Source: Poa pratensis
Taxonomy: Eukaryota; Streptophyta; Magnoliopsida; Poales; Poaceae
Reading direction: 5' to 3'
DNA length: 64,000 nt
Assembly: GCA_947311845.1 (NCBI GenBank)
Contig: CAMZMU010000035.1
Span: 1,011,761-1,075,760, forward strand
Shown: one piece after another, positions 22,071 to 32,982 of the stretch
Position numbering within the stretch: position 1 is the stretch's first letter
Layout of the letters: the number at the start of each line of letters is the position of its first letter
Position numbers and translations under genes: made by a program
Notes under the pieces: generated by a model
What the model was told of the DNA's origin: nothing
Databases searched by the model: none
Seen by the model: only the letters and a program-made list of their open reading frames with translations

Positions 22071-22704
22071 ATGGTCAAGCTGGAGGAGAAGTGGAGCGGG
22101 CGCGCACTGATGGCGACGGTCGTGGGGGCGGTGGTGGTGCAGTGCGGTGTGAACCGCCGCAACGTCAAGGTGGAGGTTTGCGCGCCGCCATTCGACTTCT
22201 TCGTGCGCTTCCGCTTCAGCGAGGACTGCACTCGCGTCCTCCATGCCTCCCCCGCCTCGCTGTCAACGGGGAGACGCTCATGATGAGCCGTTGGCATCGT
22301 GGGCACGGAGGGCGGCCATCGGAGCTGTCGTACTTAACGAAGCTGAGGTTTGAGAGGTTCCCACGGGAGGTGTGGGAGCCCCAAGCGTGAACCAGTTCAT
22401 CAACAGGCTAGGTGGGTAGCTTGTGGAAATGCTCAAGCCGGAGGACAGCTAGTACCTGAGTGTGATGGCGTGGATGAAGAATCCATCAGAAATTCCTACC
22501 GTCTACGATGTGGAGGTGCCAGAGCCTGAGCTTCCACCGTCTGAGTTTGACGCCCCCTACTCAACCACGACGAAACCGTCACTGGTTCATACTATCCGAA
22601 TCCATGTGGAGCAACTCGTCGACCCGGATCCGTTCTTCAGGATGGGAGGCCACTTCTTCGGAGGTCCATCTGGCATGGGATCGGCCGGAGGAGAAGATAT
22701 TTGA
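22071..22704 (+). pseudogene. DUF4283-like coding remnant carried by the CACTA element
   Basis: The first frame from the ATG at 22071 reads MVKLEEKWSGRALMATVVG and then PPFDFFVRFRFSEDCTRVLHA. The next frame reads LAVNGETLMMSRWHR. A third reads VNQFINRLGG, then MAWMKNPSEIPTVYDVEVPEPELPP to the stop after 22702. The pattern (short phase, DFFVRF, RW+, KNPSEIP) matches the grass DUF4283 family, common in retroelement-related and nuclear proteins. Two frameshifts and two stops (near 22421 and 22450) disable it. It is either a captured host fragment or a decayed element-encoded accessory gene. Confidence 0.6.
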
Positions 22705-22984
22705 TGAGAAGATCATAGGTTTTAATTAATTTGTTAGTTGTTTGTGATTGTTGTAATTTGTTCTACATGTTTATTTGTTTGTTAGTCAATTATGTATCGG
22801 CGGTTCCGGAATGTGCTCGTTATGTGTTAACGTTAAATCAAATATGTCTTCGATATTAAATGTGTGTGTTTTCTTAATTAAATGTATTCTTGTCACCACA
22901 TACCCGGAATATGTGATTTTATCCACGCTACCGACAGCCACCTACGACGCGTGAATCACCTGCTGTAAGGCAATTAACTAAGGG

Positions 22985-24040
22985 AAAAGAAAAGAAAACT
23001 CACATGTGATATCACAAGACTCCGAGATACGTGTGACCGACTTCACACACACTGCACTTTTCCCTCTCGGTATTAAATATGTGATAACATGAGCCCAAAT
23101 CAGGTTAATTATGTTCATATGACCTAACCAAACACAACCAAGTATAAAATTCCTTGTAGCTACCCCCTTTCGACGCCCGTGGAAGGGGTAGACGACACGG
23201 TTGACTTCTGGTCAACCGTGGGTGGGTTTCGACGGAGGCGGGGCTTCGGGTGTCAGAACCACACCAAAACATAGGTGGTGTCACATAATATGCATGAGAG
23301 TGTGGTGGGAGGTTGTTAGAGACATCTCGGGACTCCAAGGTGTGACACTCTTCACAAACCGCACTTATCCCCCTCGAAGGTTATGCTCTTCTATGCGGAA
23401 ACCCCCATTTCGGGTGCAACGGATGGAATCATGTGATAACATGGGCCAAAATCAGGTTAATTATGTTCACATGGCCCACCCAAACACAACAAAGTATAAA
23501 AGTCCTTGTAGCTACCCCCTTTCGACGCCTATGGAAGGGGTAGACGACATGGTTGACTTCTGGTCAACTGTGGGTGGGTTTCGACGGAGGTGGGCGCTTC
23601 GGGGTGTCGGAACCACACCAAAACATAGGTGATGTCATATAATATGCATGAGAGTGTGGTGGGAGGTTGTTAGAGACATCTCGGGACTCCGAGGTGTGAC
23701 ACTCTTCACAAACCGCACTTATCCCCCTCGAAGGTTATGCTCTTCTATGCGGAAACTCCCATTTCGGGTGCAACGGGTGAAATCATTTGAAAATATGGGG
23801 CCAAACTGGGTTCCAAATGTTCATATGACCTAACCAAACACAACCAAGGAGAAAAGTCCTCGGAGCTACCCGCTTTCGACGCCCGTGGAAGGGGTAGACG
23901 ACACGGTTGACTTCCGGTCAAATCTGGGGGGTTCGACGGAACCGGGGGCCCCGGGGTGTCGGAACCACATCAAAAACTAGGTGGTGTCATTAATATTCAT
24001 TAGAGTGTGGTGGAACTTAGGTGGTGTCATTTAATATTAT
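22985..24040. repeat. About three tandem copies of a 353-bp repeat inside the CACTA element
   Basis: The block AGTATAAAAT/G...TCCTTGTAGCTACC recurs at 23141, 23493 and (as AGGAGAAAAG) 23847, offsets of 352 and 354. Each unit contains the palindrome CGGTTGACTTCTGGTCAACC or a decayed version, which presents two inverted TTGAC (W-box core) motifs. The first unit is partial and the third is the most diverged. Confidence 0.85.
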
Positions 24041-24084
24041 GGATATAACAAAAATAAATAATTAATAAAATTATTTTTTATATT

Positions 24085-24805
24085 TTGCTCTTTCTGTGCC
24101 GAGTGGGGCACTCGGCGAAGATGGGGACTCGGCAAAGGCTTGGCGGGGACTTAGGAGAAAATTTGGCCCAAATCGAGCACAAAATTCCCAAATCCCTGCC
24201 CCTGCGCCTCTTCTCCAAAGCCGACCCCCACCACCTCTCCTTCTCCCTGGTCGCCGTCGACCCATCCCGCCGCCCACCACCACCTCTCCTTCTCCCTGGT
24301 CACCGTCGCCCCGTTCGCCTGCTCCTCCGCCGACGTCCACATCTCTGTCGCCCAGCAGTCCCCCACCACCTCTCCGGCCACCTCTACTCCCAATCCCACT
24401 CCCCACCTCCATACCCTAGCTAGCTCGGTCCGCCGCCGCTCGTTCCTCCACCGGCCGGAGCAATGGAGGGAGGCGCGAGCTAGGTGCCTCCACCTCTGCC
24501 GTGCTATCCACCTGCTGGGACGCGAGGCGCCCCTGCCGCTGCTCCACCTCCTCTGCTCCGATCCTCCTCCAGCCCGAGCTAGGTAATTTTTTTCTTCTTT
24601 GCTACTGTTGGTTTAGTTGTTGCAATTGGTATTGTTGGCTAGATTAGAGTTAGTAATTAGTTTAGTTGTTGGTTACTGTTAGTTGTGGTAGTTGTTAATT
24701 ATTTACTAGTTAGCTTCTTATTTAGTTAGTTAACTTAGTAGTTGTTAGTTATTTAGTTAGCTTAGTAGTTCTTAGTTATTAATGGTATTTGTGATAATAT
24801 GTGCA
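24085..24805 (+). promoter_or_regulatory. Probable transposase promoter, 5' leader and leader intron
   Basis: An internal pair of GCCGAGTG/CACTCGGC motifs at 24097-24115 is followed by a CT/CCACC-rich leader-like stretch (24200-24590), then AGGTAATTTTTT (24580s), a T-rich intron-like stretch and an acceptor TGTGCAGGATATG (about 24801-24812). This arrangement suits a transposase gene with a non-coding first exon. Splice sites are inferred from motifs only. Confidence 0.4.
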
Positions 24806-25014
24806 GGATATGCAGCGAGGTTGACGACGGGAGCGTCGTTGTAGGCAGGGCTTGGGCAGGAGCTATCTTCCCCTCTCTTTTCGTCGATCATGCTTCGAGG
24901 TAATGGCGATCTTCCGCTCCTCTTGCTAGGTTGCATTATTTTGTAGCTCACCAAACAAGTCGCGTAACCCTAGGAGTCTCCCGTTCGGAAGGGTTATAGT
25001 TATAAAGATGAAAC

Positions 25015-25130
25015 TCTTTATATATATTTATGTATACACCTTGTCAAGGGTATATGTTTATATATAAAGAGCTGTTTGTATATATTTATGTATACACCTT
25101 GTCCAGGGTATATGTTTATATACAAAGAGC
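25015..25130. repeat. Tandem duplication of a 58-bp AT-rich unit
   Basis: Two adjacent copies sharing TATATTTATGTATACACC and GGGTATATGTTTATATA, at 25015-25072 and 25073-25130, with only a few differences. Upstream of the long foldback. Confidence 0.85.
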
Positions 25131-25179
25131 TATATCTTTTATAACCGTGGCCGTTTCGAATTGTCCACGTTTTGGACAG

Positions 25180-25388
25180 CTCGAGTATGTGTAGCTTGTG
25201 TTCGTTTCCATGTTCTACTCCTATCCGAGACAGAATTTCGGTGGCGCCTCCCATGTTGTTCTCCGGATACACAATCTCTCGAAACTTTGTCGAGACGTGT
25301 ATTGGGAGAGCAGCGGGGAGGTGCTGCCGAAATTCTGTCTTGGATAGGAGTAGGACATGGAAACGAACACAAGCTACACATACTCGGG
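25180..25388 (+). ncRNA. Long near-perfect foldback (about 209 nt) upstream of the transposase
   Basis: CTCGAGTATG (25180-25189) pairs with CATACTCGGG (25379-25388), and pairing continues inward to TCTCGA...TCGAGA around an apical loop AAACTTTG near 25281-25288. Each arm is about 100 bases with few mismatches, for example GACAGAATTTCGG against CCGAAATTCTGTC. A transcript would form dsRNA long enough for siRNA production. It may also be an inverted duplication of leader sequence. No coding region is supported inside. Confidence 0.65.
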
Positions 25389-25523
25389 TGGGATGGCCTT
25401 AGCTTTACCTAGTAGATATAGGTGAGTGCATTCAACGCGTAAAATCTATAGTTCTGTAAATAATTAAATTAATGATGCATGAATCTTTTTGTTAAATATA
25501 TGTCTGCATTATTCAGTGTGGAG

Positions 25524-28500
25524 ATGGAGGATCGTAATTGGATGTACAGTGGCCGAGCCGGTGCGAGTCAGATGTCCGATGAATGGCTGACTAAGACCTT
25601 AGAGTTTCTGGAGTTTGCATTTGCTAAAAATCCTGGGTTAACTTGGTGCCCGTGCAAATGTTGCAAAAACCAGCGTCGCCAAACAAAGGACGACATGGGT
25701 TTTCACCTTGCCAAGTCAGGGTTTATGCCAGACTACCATCGTTGGACTTTGCATGGCGAGCGTGCATCTAGAGGGAAGAAGGTCGCGCGACAGCGCACCG
25801 AGGAGGCATCAACGGCTTTTGATACTGGGGCTGATAGAATGCTAGATCAATTCGCTAATGCACGTGCACCTGAAATTCCAACCGAAGATGCAGAGGGGAG
25901 ACGGACAAGAGCACAAAGGAGTTCTATGATACTTTGTTTGCCTCGCAGAAAACCCTCCACGCCCATACAAAGGTTTCTCAACTTGATTCCATAAGTCGCC
26001 TGATGGCTGTCAAGTCCCAGTATCACGTAAGCATTAATTGCTTTGATGCATTCCTGCATGTTATTGCCTCTCTTCTACCGGAGACACATATTCTGCCAAA
26101 GAACATGTACGAGTCGAAGAAAATCCTCGGTTCACTTAAGATGGAATATACGCCGATAGATGCTTGTCCAAAGGGCTGCATGTTATTTAGAAAAGAACAC
26201 ATCGATGAAAACTACTGTCTCAAGTGCAAGTCCTCTAGGTATATGGAGGTCGACAGCGGTGATGGTCAGAAGACGCAGCTCACAGTAGCCAAAAAGGTCC
26301 TTCGGTATCTTCCATTCCTACCGAGGATCCAACGGCTTTTTATGACCAACGAATCTGCCAACAACAAATGAGATGGCCGATAGATGGGAAGAGGTATCGT
26401 CCTGAGAAGATGGTACATCCGTCTGATGGTGTTGCATGGAAGAAATTCATTGAGAAGTATCCCGAAAAAGCGGGCTCAAACAGGAGTGTAGCAGTTGCCT
26501 TATCAACAGATGGGTTCAACCCATATGGTATGTCTGCTTGCACATATAGTTGTTGGCCGATGTTTGTCATTCCGTTGAATCTCCCCCTGGCGTCTGCATG
26601 CAAAAACAGAACATGTTCTTGTCACTGATAATTCCAGGGCCTGAATATCCGGGGAAGAATATGAGTGTGTACATGGAGCCGTTGGTGGATGATTTGTTGC
26701 TTGCCTGGCAACAAGGGGTACGGACGTACGACGCCGTAACAAAGGAGCACTTCACTATGTACGTCTGGTACCACACGTCCCTGCATGACTTGCCGGCACG
26801 CGCGATATTCTGCGGATGGTGTACGCACGGGAAGTGGCCTTGCCCAGTGTGCATGCAGGCTATGACTTTCGTTTGGCTGACGAAGGGCGGCAAGTATTCT
26901 TGTTTTGATAAGCATCGCCAGTTCCTTAAACCTGGTCATAGATTCAAGAGAGACGCAAAGAAGTTCTTGAAAGATGTAGTTGTTGATGCATATGTACCAA
27001 TACCTACCATGGATGGTGCCGCCATTAAGCTCAGCTAGAAGCTCTTGTGCCCAATGCAGATGGGAATGGCTTTGTGGGTTATGGAGACACACACCAGTGG
27101 ACACACATTCCATGCTTCTGGAAGCTCCCTTACTTTAAGGATCTCCTTCTTCCTCATAACATTGATGTAATGCACACTGAAAAGAATATCGCCGAGGCCC
27201 TTTGGTCCACACTAATGGACCTCGAGAAGTCGAAGGATAATGTCAAGGCTAGAGTCGATCAGCAGGCGCTATGTGATAGGCCAAACATGAAGATGGACCC
27301 TCCCGGCACAGTCAAAAAAGGATGGTCCAAACCAAAGGCCCGTTTCACCCCAACAAGGGCCCAAAGGAAACAAATTCTCCAGTGGGTCCTGGATCACCTA
27401 TTCTTCCCTGATGGCTATGCAGCTAACATAATGAGGGGAGTGAATTTGGCTGGGTTGCGGATAGGTGGGCTCAAGAGTCATGACTATCACGTATGGATCG
27501 AGCGGATAATGCCGGTCATGTTTCGAGGCTATATCGATGAGGAAATTTGGCTAGTCTTGGCAAAGTTGAGCTATTTCTTCCGCCGGCTTTGTGCTAAAGA
27601 ATTAGATATCAAGGTGATTGAAGAGTTGGAGGAACAGACACCCGAGTTGATTTGCGAGCTAGAGGCTATCTTTCCACCAGGCATGTTCAATCCCATGCAA
27701 CATTTGTTGGTGCATCTCGCGACCGAGGCAAGATTGGGGGGGCCTGTGCAGACCCGTTGGATGTTTGCAACTGAGAGAGAGCAGAAGGACCTTCAAAAGA
27801 AAAGCACGAACAAATGCCGCATCGAAGCATCCATAGCTGAGGCAACACTGAACGAGGAGGTGTCAAACTTCACCACTAAGTTCTATAGTGACAATCTTAC
27901 CACTGTTCATAATCCAGTGCCTCGTCTCAATATGGCCAACCCGGAAGATCTACCTGAACTTAGCATTTTCATCGGCTCCGGTGGCAAATCAAGTGGCCAC
28001 AAGAAGAAGAAATTATCATATGATGAGTGGACGAACATTACATCTTATGTCTTGAAGAACACGACGGAAGTACAACCCTACATTGAGTAAGTGCTCAGTG
28101 AATTGTTCGGCACACTTCCATTTCCTAGTTTGTGGACTAACTCCGTTCCTTGATCGTTGCCATTCATAGGTTATTTGAGACAGAAACATGGAAACATCGA
28201 AGACCATGTACCGACAATGACAAGTTGGTCCTTTTTAAAAAGGGGGGTCAAGGAGGCGGCGGTTTCATTCCATGGTTCAAAGCTAAAGTAGGGAATATCC
28301 CCTTGTTTCATTCCATGTTTGTGCAATACGTTTCGTCAACACTAATATATCATACTTGTTCCTATTGCACTTGTAGGGAATATCCGACCCGGACATGAGG
28401 CCCGAGTTGAAGAAACTTACCTCATGCACCTATGCCGTCAAGACCTATAATTCTTATGACGTGAATGGGTTCCGCTTCCATACCGATCATTACGAAAAAA

Positions 28501-29189
28501 CTCGGCCAAACCCGAAGACAAGAAATTCCGGGGTCTTATGCCAAGTGCGAGGTGACCTTGATTACTATGGAATAGTCAAGGAAATAATTGAACTGGATTG
28601 TGAATTCGGCAAAAAGAAGAACCCTGTTGTCTTCAAATGCCATTGGTTCAATCCAACAAGAGTGAGACGAAGACCTGAAATTGGGTTGGTCGAAATTGAG
28701 CGAGAATCCGTCTACGCGGGTGATGATGTCTATATCCTAGCACACCAAGCCATCCAAGTTTTTTATCTCCCGTACCCATGCAAAACTGTGAAACGTCTAC
28801 TAGGGTGGGATGTAGTGATCTCGGTACCGCCGCGTAATAAAGTACCTACCCCTAACGATGACGACTACCACCACCGCCTAAACCCGAGCACTTACGAGGG
28901 AGAGTTTTATCAAGAAGATGGGCTGTCAGGCCGTTTGAACATCACCTTGCCTACTGTAGATGAAATGGAAGAAGACGACGATGGCATTAGAGTCGACCAT
29001 GGGCAAGAGGATGGTGAGCTGGTTGTCAACCAGAAAGACATGGAGCTTCTTGAACGGATGCACCTACCCGATGTAGAGGAGCCGAGCGGTCCACCTCTAG
29101 ACTACGTAGAAGATTGGTGGTACAATCGTGATAGTGATGATGATGATCCTGGTCCAAGTTATGATCCAAACGTAGACACAGGCTTCTGA
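25524..29189 (+). pseudogene. CACTA transposase (TNPD/TNP2-like), frameshifted
   Basis: Start MEDRNWMYSGRAG at 25524 fits the transposase-associated N-terminal domain, which has WCPCKCCKNQRRQ near 25650. The Transposase_21 core follows (FNPYGMSACTYSCWP, MEPLVDDLLLAWQQGVRTYD, YVWYHTSLHDLPA, WPCPVC; about 26515-26850). DUF4218-type sequence lies at about 27460-27790 (IMPVMFRGYI, FPPGMFNPMQHLLVHL). Introns with GT-AG ends are inferred at 28087-28169 and 28288-28376. A DUF4216-type domain follows (VNGFRFHT, SGVLCQVRGDLDYYGIV, VFYLPYPCK; about 28460-28790). Frameshifts at about 25905, 26368, 26583 and 27038 disable it. From 27047 on, all exons are intact. Confidence 0.9.
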
Positions 29190-29288
29190 AGCTTTGTACT
29201 CGTCGATTTAGAATTTCTGTTTGTATGAACCATTTGTGATGTAATATTTTGTATGAACAATTTGTATGCCACTTCTGAATCTTCATAG

Positions 29289-29402
29289 GACAATCGATCG
29301 TCTGGATCCCACACTCCCGCGGATGGTGAAGACGGAGGGAATGGTGGAGGCGGGGCTGCAAGCCCATCATCAGCGCCATCGGCCTCCAACAACCCCGAGT
29401 GA
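29289..29402 (+). other. Possible short 3' exon of the CACTA transcript
   Basis: After an AG acceptor-like TTCATAG at 29282-29288 the sequence is open to TGA at 29400-29402 and reads DNRSSGSHTPADGEDGGNGG then a Gly/Ser/Pro-rich tail. The transposase frame already stops at 29187, so this could belong to an alternative splice form or be non-coding. Confidence 0.3.
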
Positions 29403-29794
29403 CTCTAGGTAAGCTCAGGTCCCAAATACATGTCAATACCCACATTTCCACACACATGTTTTGAAACTAATGCTTATAGCTTTCAATCTTGTAGGATTGC
29501 ATCCATGAGGCCTTCGGTGACTACTGGACTTGTGCTACCTCTGATTTTGTGGCATTTCCTGCTAGCTGTGAACTAGTGCGATGTATTTTGGACTTGTTTG
29601 ACCTTGGGTTGTGTGCTTATGAACTTGTGGACTCTATTTTGTGAACTTTCGGACAATGTGTGCGATATTTTTGTTATATGTGTCTCCTTTCAATGTTCTG
29701 GGAGTGATCCAGTGATATAATTGATATATATGTATATATTGTGTTTAAAATGCAGTGATTTTTAAAAAGCAGCAAAATTTGGCACAATGTACTA

Positions 29795-30451
29795 TCTTCG
29801 CCGTGTGCTATACTCGGCGAACCTGTCTTTGCCGAGTAGGGCTCTCGGCGAAGAGGAGCTACAGGTGCCATTTGGTCACCTGGGAACATCCTTCGCCGAG
29901 ATTTTCGGTTTTGCCGAGACGGGCTCTCGGCGAAGAGGTGCCATATGGTCTCTCCTGGGAGTTGCCTTCGCCGAGACCGGCTGAACACCAGGCACTCGGC
30001 AAAATGAACTCGGCGATAAAAATGCTCGGCGAAGAATAGGCTCGGCGAAGAAGTTCTCGGCAAAGCGTCCTCCCGGCAAAGGAATCCGGCACTCGGCGAA
30101 GGCCATGTCGGCGAAGCCTTCGCCGGCACCCAATTTCCAGGACACGTGGCGCCGCCTGTGCGTTCCTTCTTCGCCGAGCGCCGACACGCCCGGACTCGGC
30201 GAAGTACTGACACACATCTGACAGTCGGCGGACCGGATTACCTTTTCTTCGCCGGGTGTCCGTTAAATTGTCTCGGCGAAGACGCTGCCGTGTATACCCG
30301 ATAGAAAGCACTCGGCGAAGAGGCGTCGCCGAGCCGATTGTCGCCGAGAGGTCTCTGCCGAGTGCCTCTCTCGGCGAACGCTTCATCGAGGTAGATTCCG
30401 GTCTTCGCCGTGTGTTTTGACCACACGGCGAAGAGTGATTTTCCAGTAGTG
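29795..30451. repeat. Right subterminal repeat region of the CACTA element
   Basis: Dense CTCGGCGAAG / CTTCGCCGAG motifs in both orientations, ending in the terminal inverted repeat at 30432-30451. Mirrors the left subterminal region in motif but uses the CGGCGAAG variant more often. Confidence 0.85.
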
Positions 30452-30454
30452 CGC

Positions 30455-31065
30455 CCCTCTGTAAATTATTCACGCTGGAGCCTGGAGACGAGAGTGGCCA
30501 CTGGAGGCTGGAACACCAGGTATCGTGAAGAACTCTCTGTTCCGCCGATGTCAGGGCGTCGCCTTTGATTGGTGTTATTGATCCACTTAGCGCAGCCACG
30601 GAGGGAGCACCATCAGCAGGTGCGAGTGTGTAGGAACTATCAGTTATCTATTATCTGCTCTTGTTGTATAGTTCTTTCCCATTTGCTGATATATAAATAC
30701 ATACCATCGGTGTATACTGTCCAATAGGCTGTGATTTATGTTTAGCGTACCCAGCTGATTCTTATCACTTCTTTTTACAAATACTAATTCTTCTCACTTT
30801 ATGTCAGGAAACTCTCCCAAGCATCAATTTGTTCATACGAGGAACCCTCCCAAGAATAATATTTTTATCAGCTCATGTTGGCTTTGTCACCGCAAGATCA
30901 AGTGATGATAGTGGAAGAAGCATAACACATGATATAAATAATATTTTTCTGGATGGAACCAACTTATGTTTTGTGCAGAAAGACTTGGCTTGCCAAGCAG
31001 CAGTGCTTAAACAAGTAAATGACATGGGACTAACAAAGCAGCGTCTCAAGTGGGAGAGAGAATAA
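30455..31065 (+). pseudogene. Downstream exons of the CACTA-split host gene
   Basis: Exon remainder 30455-30519 (PLCKLFTLEPGDESGHWRLE, phase 0 at GTATCG), an intron with GT-AG ends 30520-30807, then an exon from 30808 in the same phase: ETLPSINLFIRGTLPRIIF to a stop at 31063-31065. The last part (QAAVLKQVNDMGLTKQRLKW) looks helical. Just downstream another frame reads MKLQLRRKELELDLQLKLKG (about 31070-31130), suggesting the original tail continued as a coiled coil and a frameshift shortened it. The protein is unrecognised. Continuity of frame and phase across the insertion is the main evidence that this was one gene. Confidence 0.45.
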
Positions 31066-31145
31066 GTAGATGAAACTTCAGCTAAGACGCAAGGAGTTGG
31101 AGCTGGATCTCCAGCTGAAGCTAAAGGGCAATGCCAATCATACAT

Positions 31146-31564
31146 GATCTATGTTTGATCAAAACTTCAGTTTGCAACATGGTAAGCAAGCAAACGAGAT
31201 TCCCCGACTGTCATTACTAGAAAAAAATCTCCATATCATTTTGACTAGCTTCCCCTTGGAGCTATTGATGCTATTTCTTATTGATGTAATCTCCACTTCA
31301 TCTTTATTTTTCAAACCTCTATGAATGTATTTCTCAATAAAAACTCTATAAATGTTTTACATTTTGTAGATAACTACATGCATCAGTGCCTTGCTTTAGT
31401 TTATGGGTATGTGATTCTTTGGATGCCTTTGCATGTACATTAAGGGCTTGCATATAAAAGAAACTCAAGAAATAGGCCAACCACTTGTGAGTGATTACAC
31501 TAGCATTATCCATAGTTGTTGTAATAATGTACGTGGTGTACCTGGGTGACTCACAATCAGTAAA
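31146..31564. other. Unassigned AT-rich flank
   Basis: Probably the 3' untranslated and downstream region of the split gene. No coding region or repeat is recognised. Confidence 0.4.
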
Positions 31565-32480
31565 TCTCTACTATATAATACGAGTAGTGTTTCTTCCTCT
31601 CGAATTTTGGTACGTTTGACCGTGGCGGTGGTACGTGGTACGTGGTACGTAGCATCCGGCCGCAACACGATTTCCGATCGGTAAATAAACCGAATCCAGC
31701 CACAGCACGACCCTGATCGCTAAAAAAACGAAGACAGTGCACACAGCTCGGTTCGATTTTGGGCCGGCCCAGTACCATGATGTACGAATACGAGTATGAT
31801 CAGATCACGTTTGATTTTGCCATGCGAGCAGCCCAGAAAAAATCGGACAGATCGACACGGATCAATCAATCTATACATGCACACATACATACGTATGTGG
31901 TCACGTTCGAGCCACCACGTTTCTCCTAGAGCGGCAGCCATGTTGGCTTTCTTTTAAACATCACAAGACAAGACAGTTAGGGATTTCATTCAGCACACAA
32001 CTCAACCTAAATGATTATAGACAATCTAAAATAGTAGATTATGAAATAAATCAATAATCTTGGCCGCCCTTGCCGTGGACGACGCTAAGCACGAGGAGGT
32101 GCTCGTGCGGTACGCCTGCGGCTTGATCGACATCATGGTCGACAAGAAACGTGTGTACGACCACCGCGCGTTCAGGACTGGCCCGTAGACAACAACGAGT
32201 ATGTGGCCTGGGAGATGAACATTGACACCTGTAAGACACTAGCCACCAGCATTTTACTTTCGGTCCCGACACAAAAATTCACGTAAGCGAATAACGTGAA
32301 ATGTAGAATGAGTTGGAGTCAACACCGCTGATTGATTAAGCTTTGCAACAATTATAATTAATAGGAAAGCAACAAACGACTGATATGAACAACACATGGT
32401 TATTTATCTTTTATTGACTTATAAAAAATAATCATTAAATTGTTTTATCCGCCCGTAGCAACGCACGGGCATTTTGCTAG
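31565..32480 (+). mobile_element. Non-autonomous Helitron, 916 bp
   Basis: The 5' end is TCTCTACTATATAATACGAG, matching the plant Helitron TC start. The 3' end is GCCCGTAGCAACGCACGGGC (a 6-bp stem hairpin) followed by ATTTTGCTAG, the CTRR terminus. The insertion lies between A (31564) and T (32481), the Helitron AT target. No terminal inverted repeat, no duplication and no Rep/helicase coding sequence, so it depends on an autonomous partner. Confidence 0.9.
32060..32188 (+). pseudogene. Gene fragment carried by the Helitron
   Basis: A GC-rich open stretch in an otherwise AT-rich element: LAALAVDDAKHEEVLVRYAC, then GLIDIMVDKKRVYDHRAFRT, stopping at TAG (32186-32188). A shifted frame continues with VDNNEYVAWEMNIDT to a donor-like TGTAAG at about 32231. 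The composition change and exon-like end suggest a captured host exon. The source gene is not recognised. Confidence 0.5.
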
Positions 32481-32681
32481 TAACATATAATATACTGATA
32501 ATTTAGGATAATCACTGCACCACCTATAGCAATGCTGCCCTGATTCAGTTTTCTTGTGCTAGACGACGTCAGTGTAGCATTTTTGCTATCCAAATATTGT
32601 GGTTCAGCTTATGTTTGAATGGAGATTGTTTTTACTTCTGTCAGGAGAAGATACATGAATATACCTTATAAGATGTTTGTT

Positions 32682-32982
32682 GGCTTAAACTGAAGTCAGC
32701 AGATACATTTCCACAACTGCCTTTGTTTGTTCCACCACAAATCTTGTGGTTCACTTTATTGGGGTGGAAGGACCTGCCCAATCACTGTCAGCAAGAGTCA
32801 ACGCTATACCTTGCGAAAAAATTGGCATATATTTGATAAGCCAAGATTTTACTCAACGTCAACTCTTATGTGGTGGTTTCATGCCTTGCAACACCCAACG
32901 GTTTGAAAGTGTCGATGTAGAGGAGGATGGACCATGTGGCTTGATGACTATAAATATTGTCTATCACAGAATTGCCCAATGA
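32682..32982 (+). CDS. Hypothetical open reading frame, unrecognised
   Basis: Open from about 32694 with the first ATG at 32746 (MVHFIGVEGPAQSLSARVNA) to the stop at 32980-32982 (78 codons from that ATG). It contains three cysteines, EKIGIYLISQDFTQRQ and an acidic FESVDVEEDGPCG. No domain is recognised and no promoter is evident; it may be an exon of a larger or decayed gene. Confidence 0.25.

Larger units (their letters stand above)
20621..30451 (+). mobile_element. Complete CACTA (En/Spm) DNA transposon, 9.83 kb
   Basis: Left end CACTACTGGAAAATCGCTCT (20621) and right end, read inversely, CACTACTGGAAAATCACTCT (30451): 20-bp terminal inverted repeats with one mismatch. The flanks CGT (20618-20620) and CGC (30452-30454) fit a 3-bp target duplication with one change. 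Both ends carry dense GCCGAG/CTCGGC subterminal repeats. The interior holds a TATA box and two hairpins, a second TATA box with a DUF4283-like remnant, a 353-bp tandem repeat, a long foldback and a transposase gene. The transposase has at least four frameshifts, so this copy is probably not autonomous. It sits inside an exon of an unrecognised gene. Confidence 0.95.

Noticed and set aside
25524..29189. Autonomous CACTA transposase
   Set aside because: At least four register changes upstream of 27047; only the downstream exons are intact.
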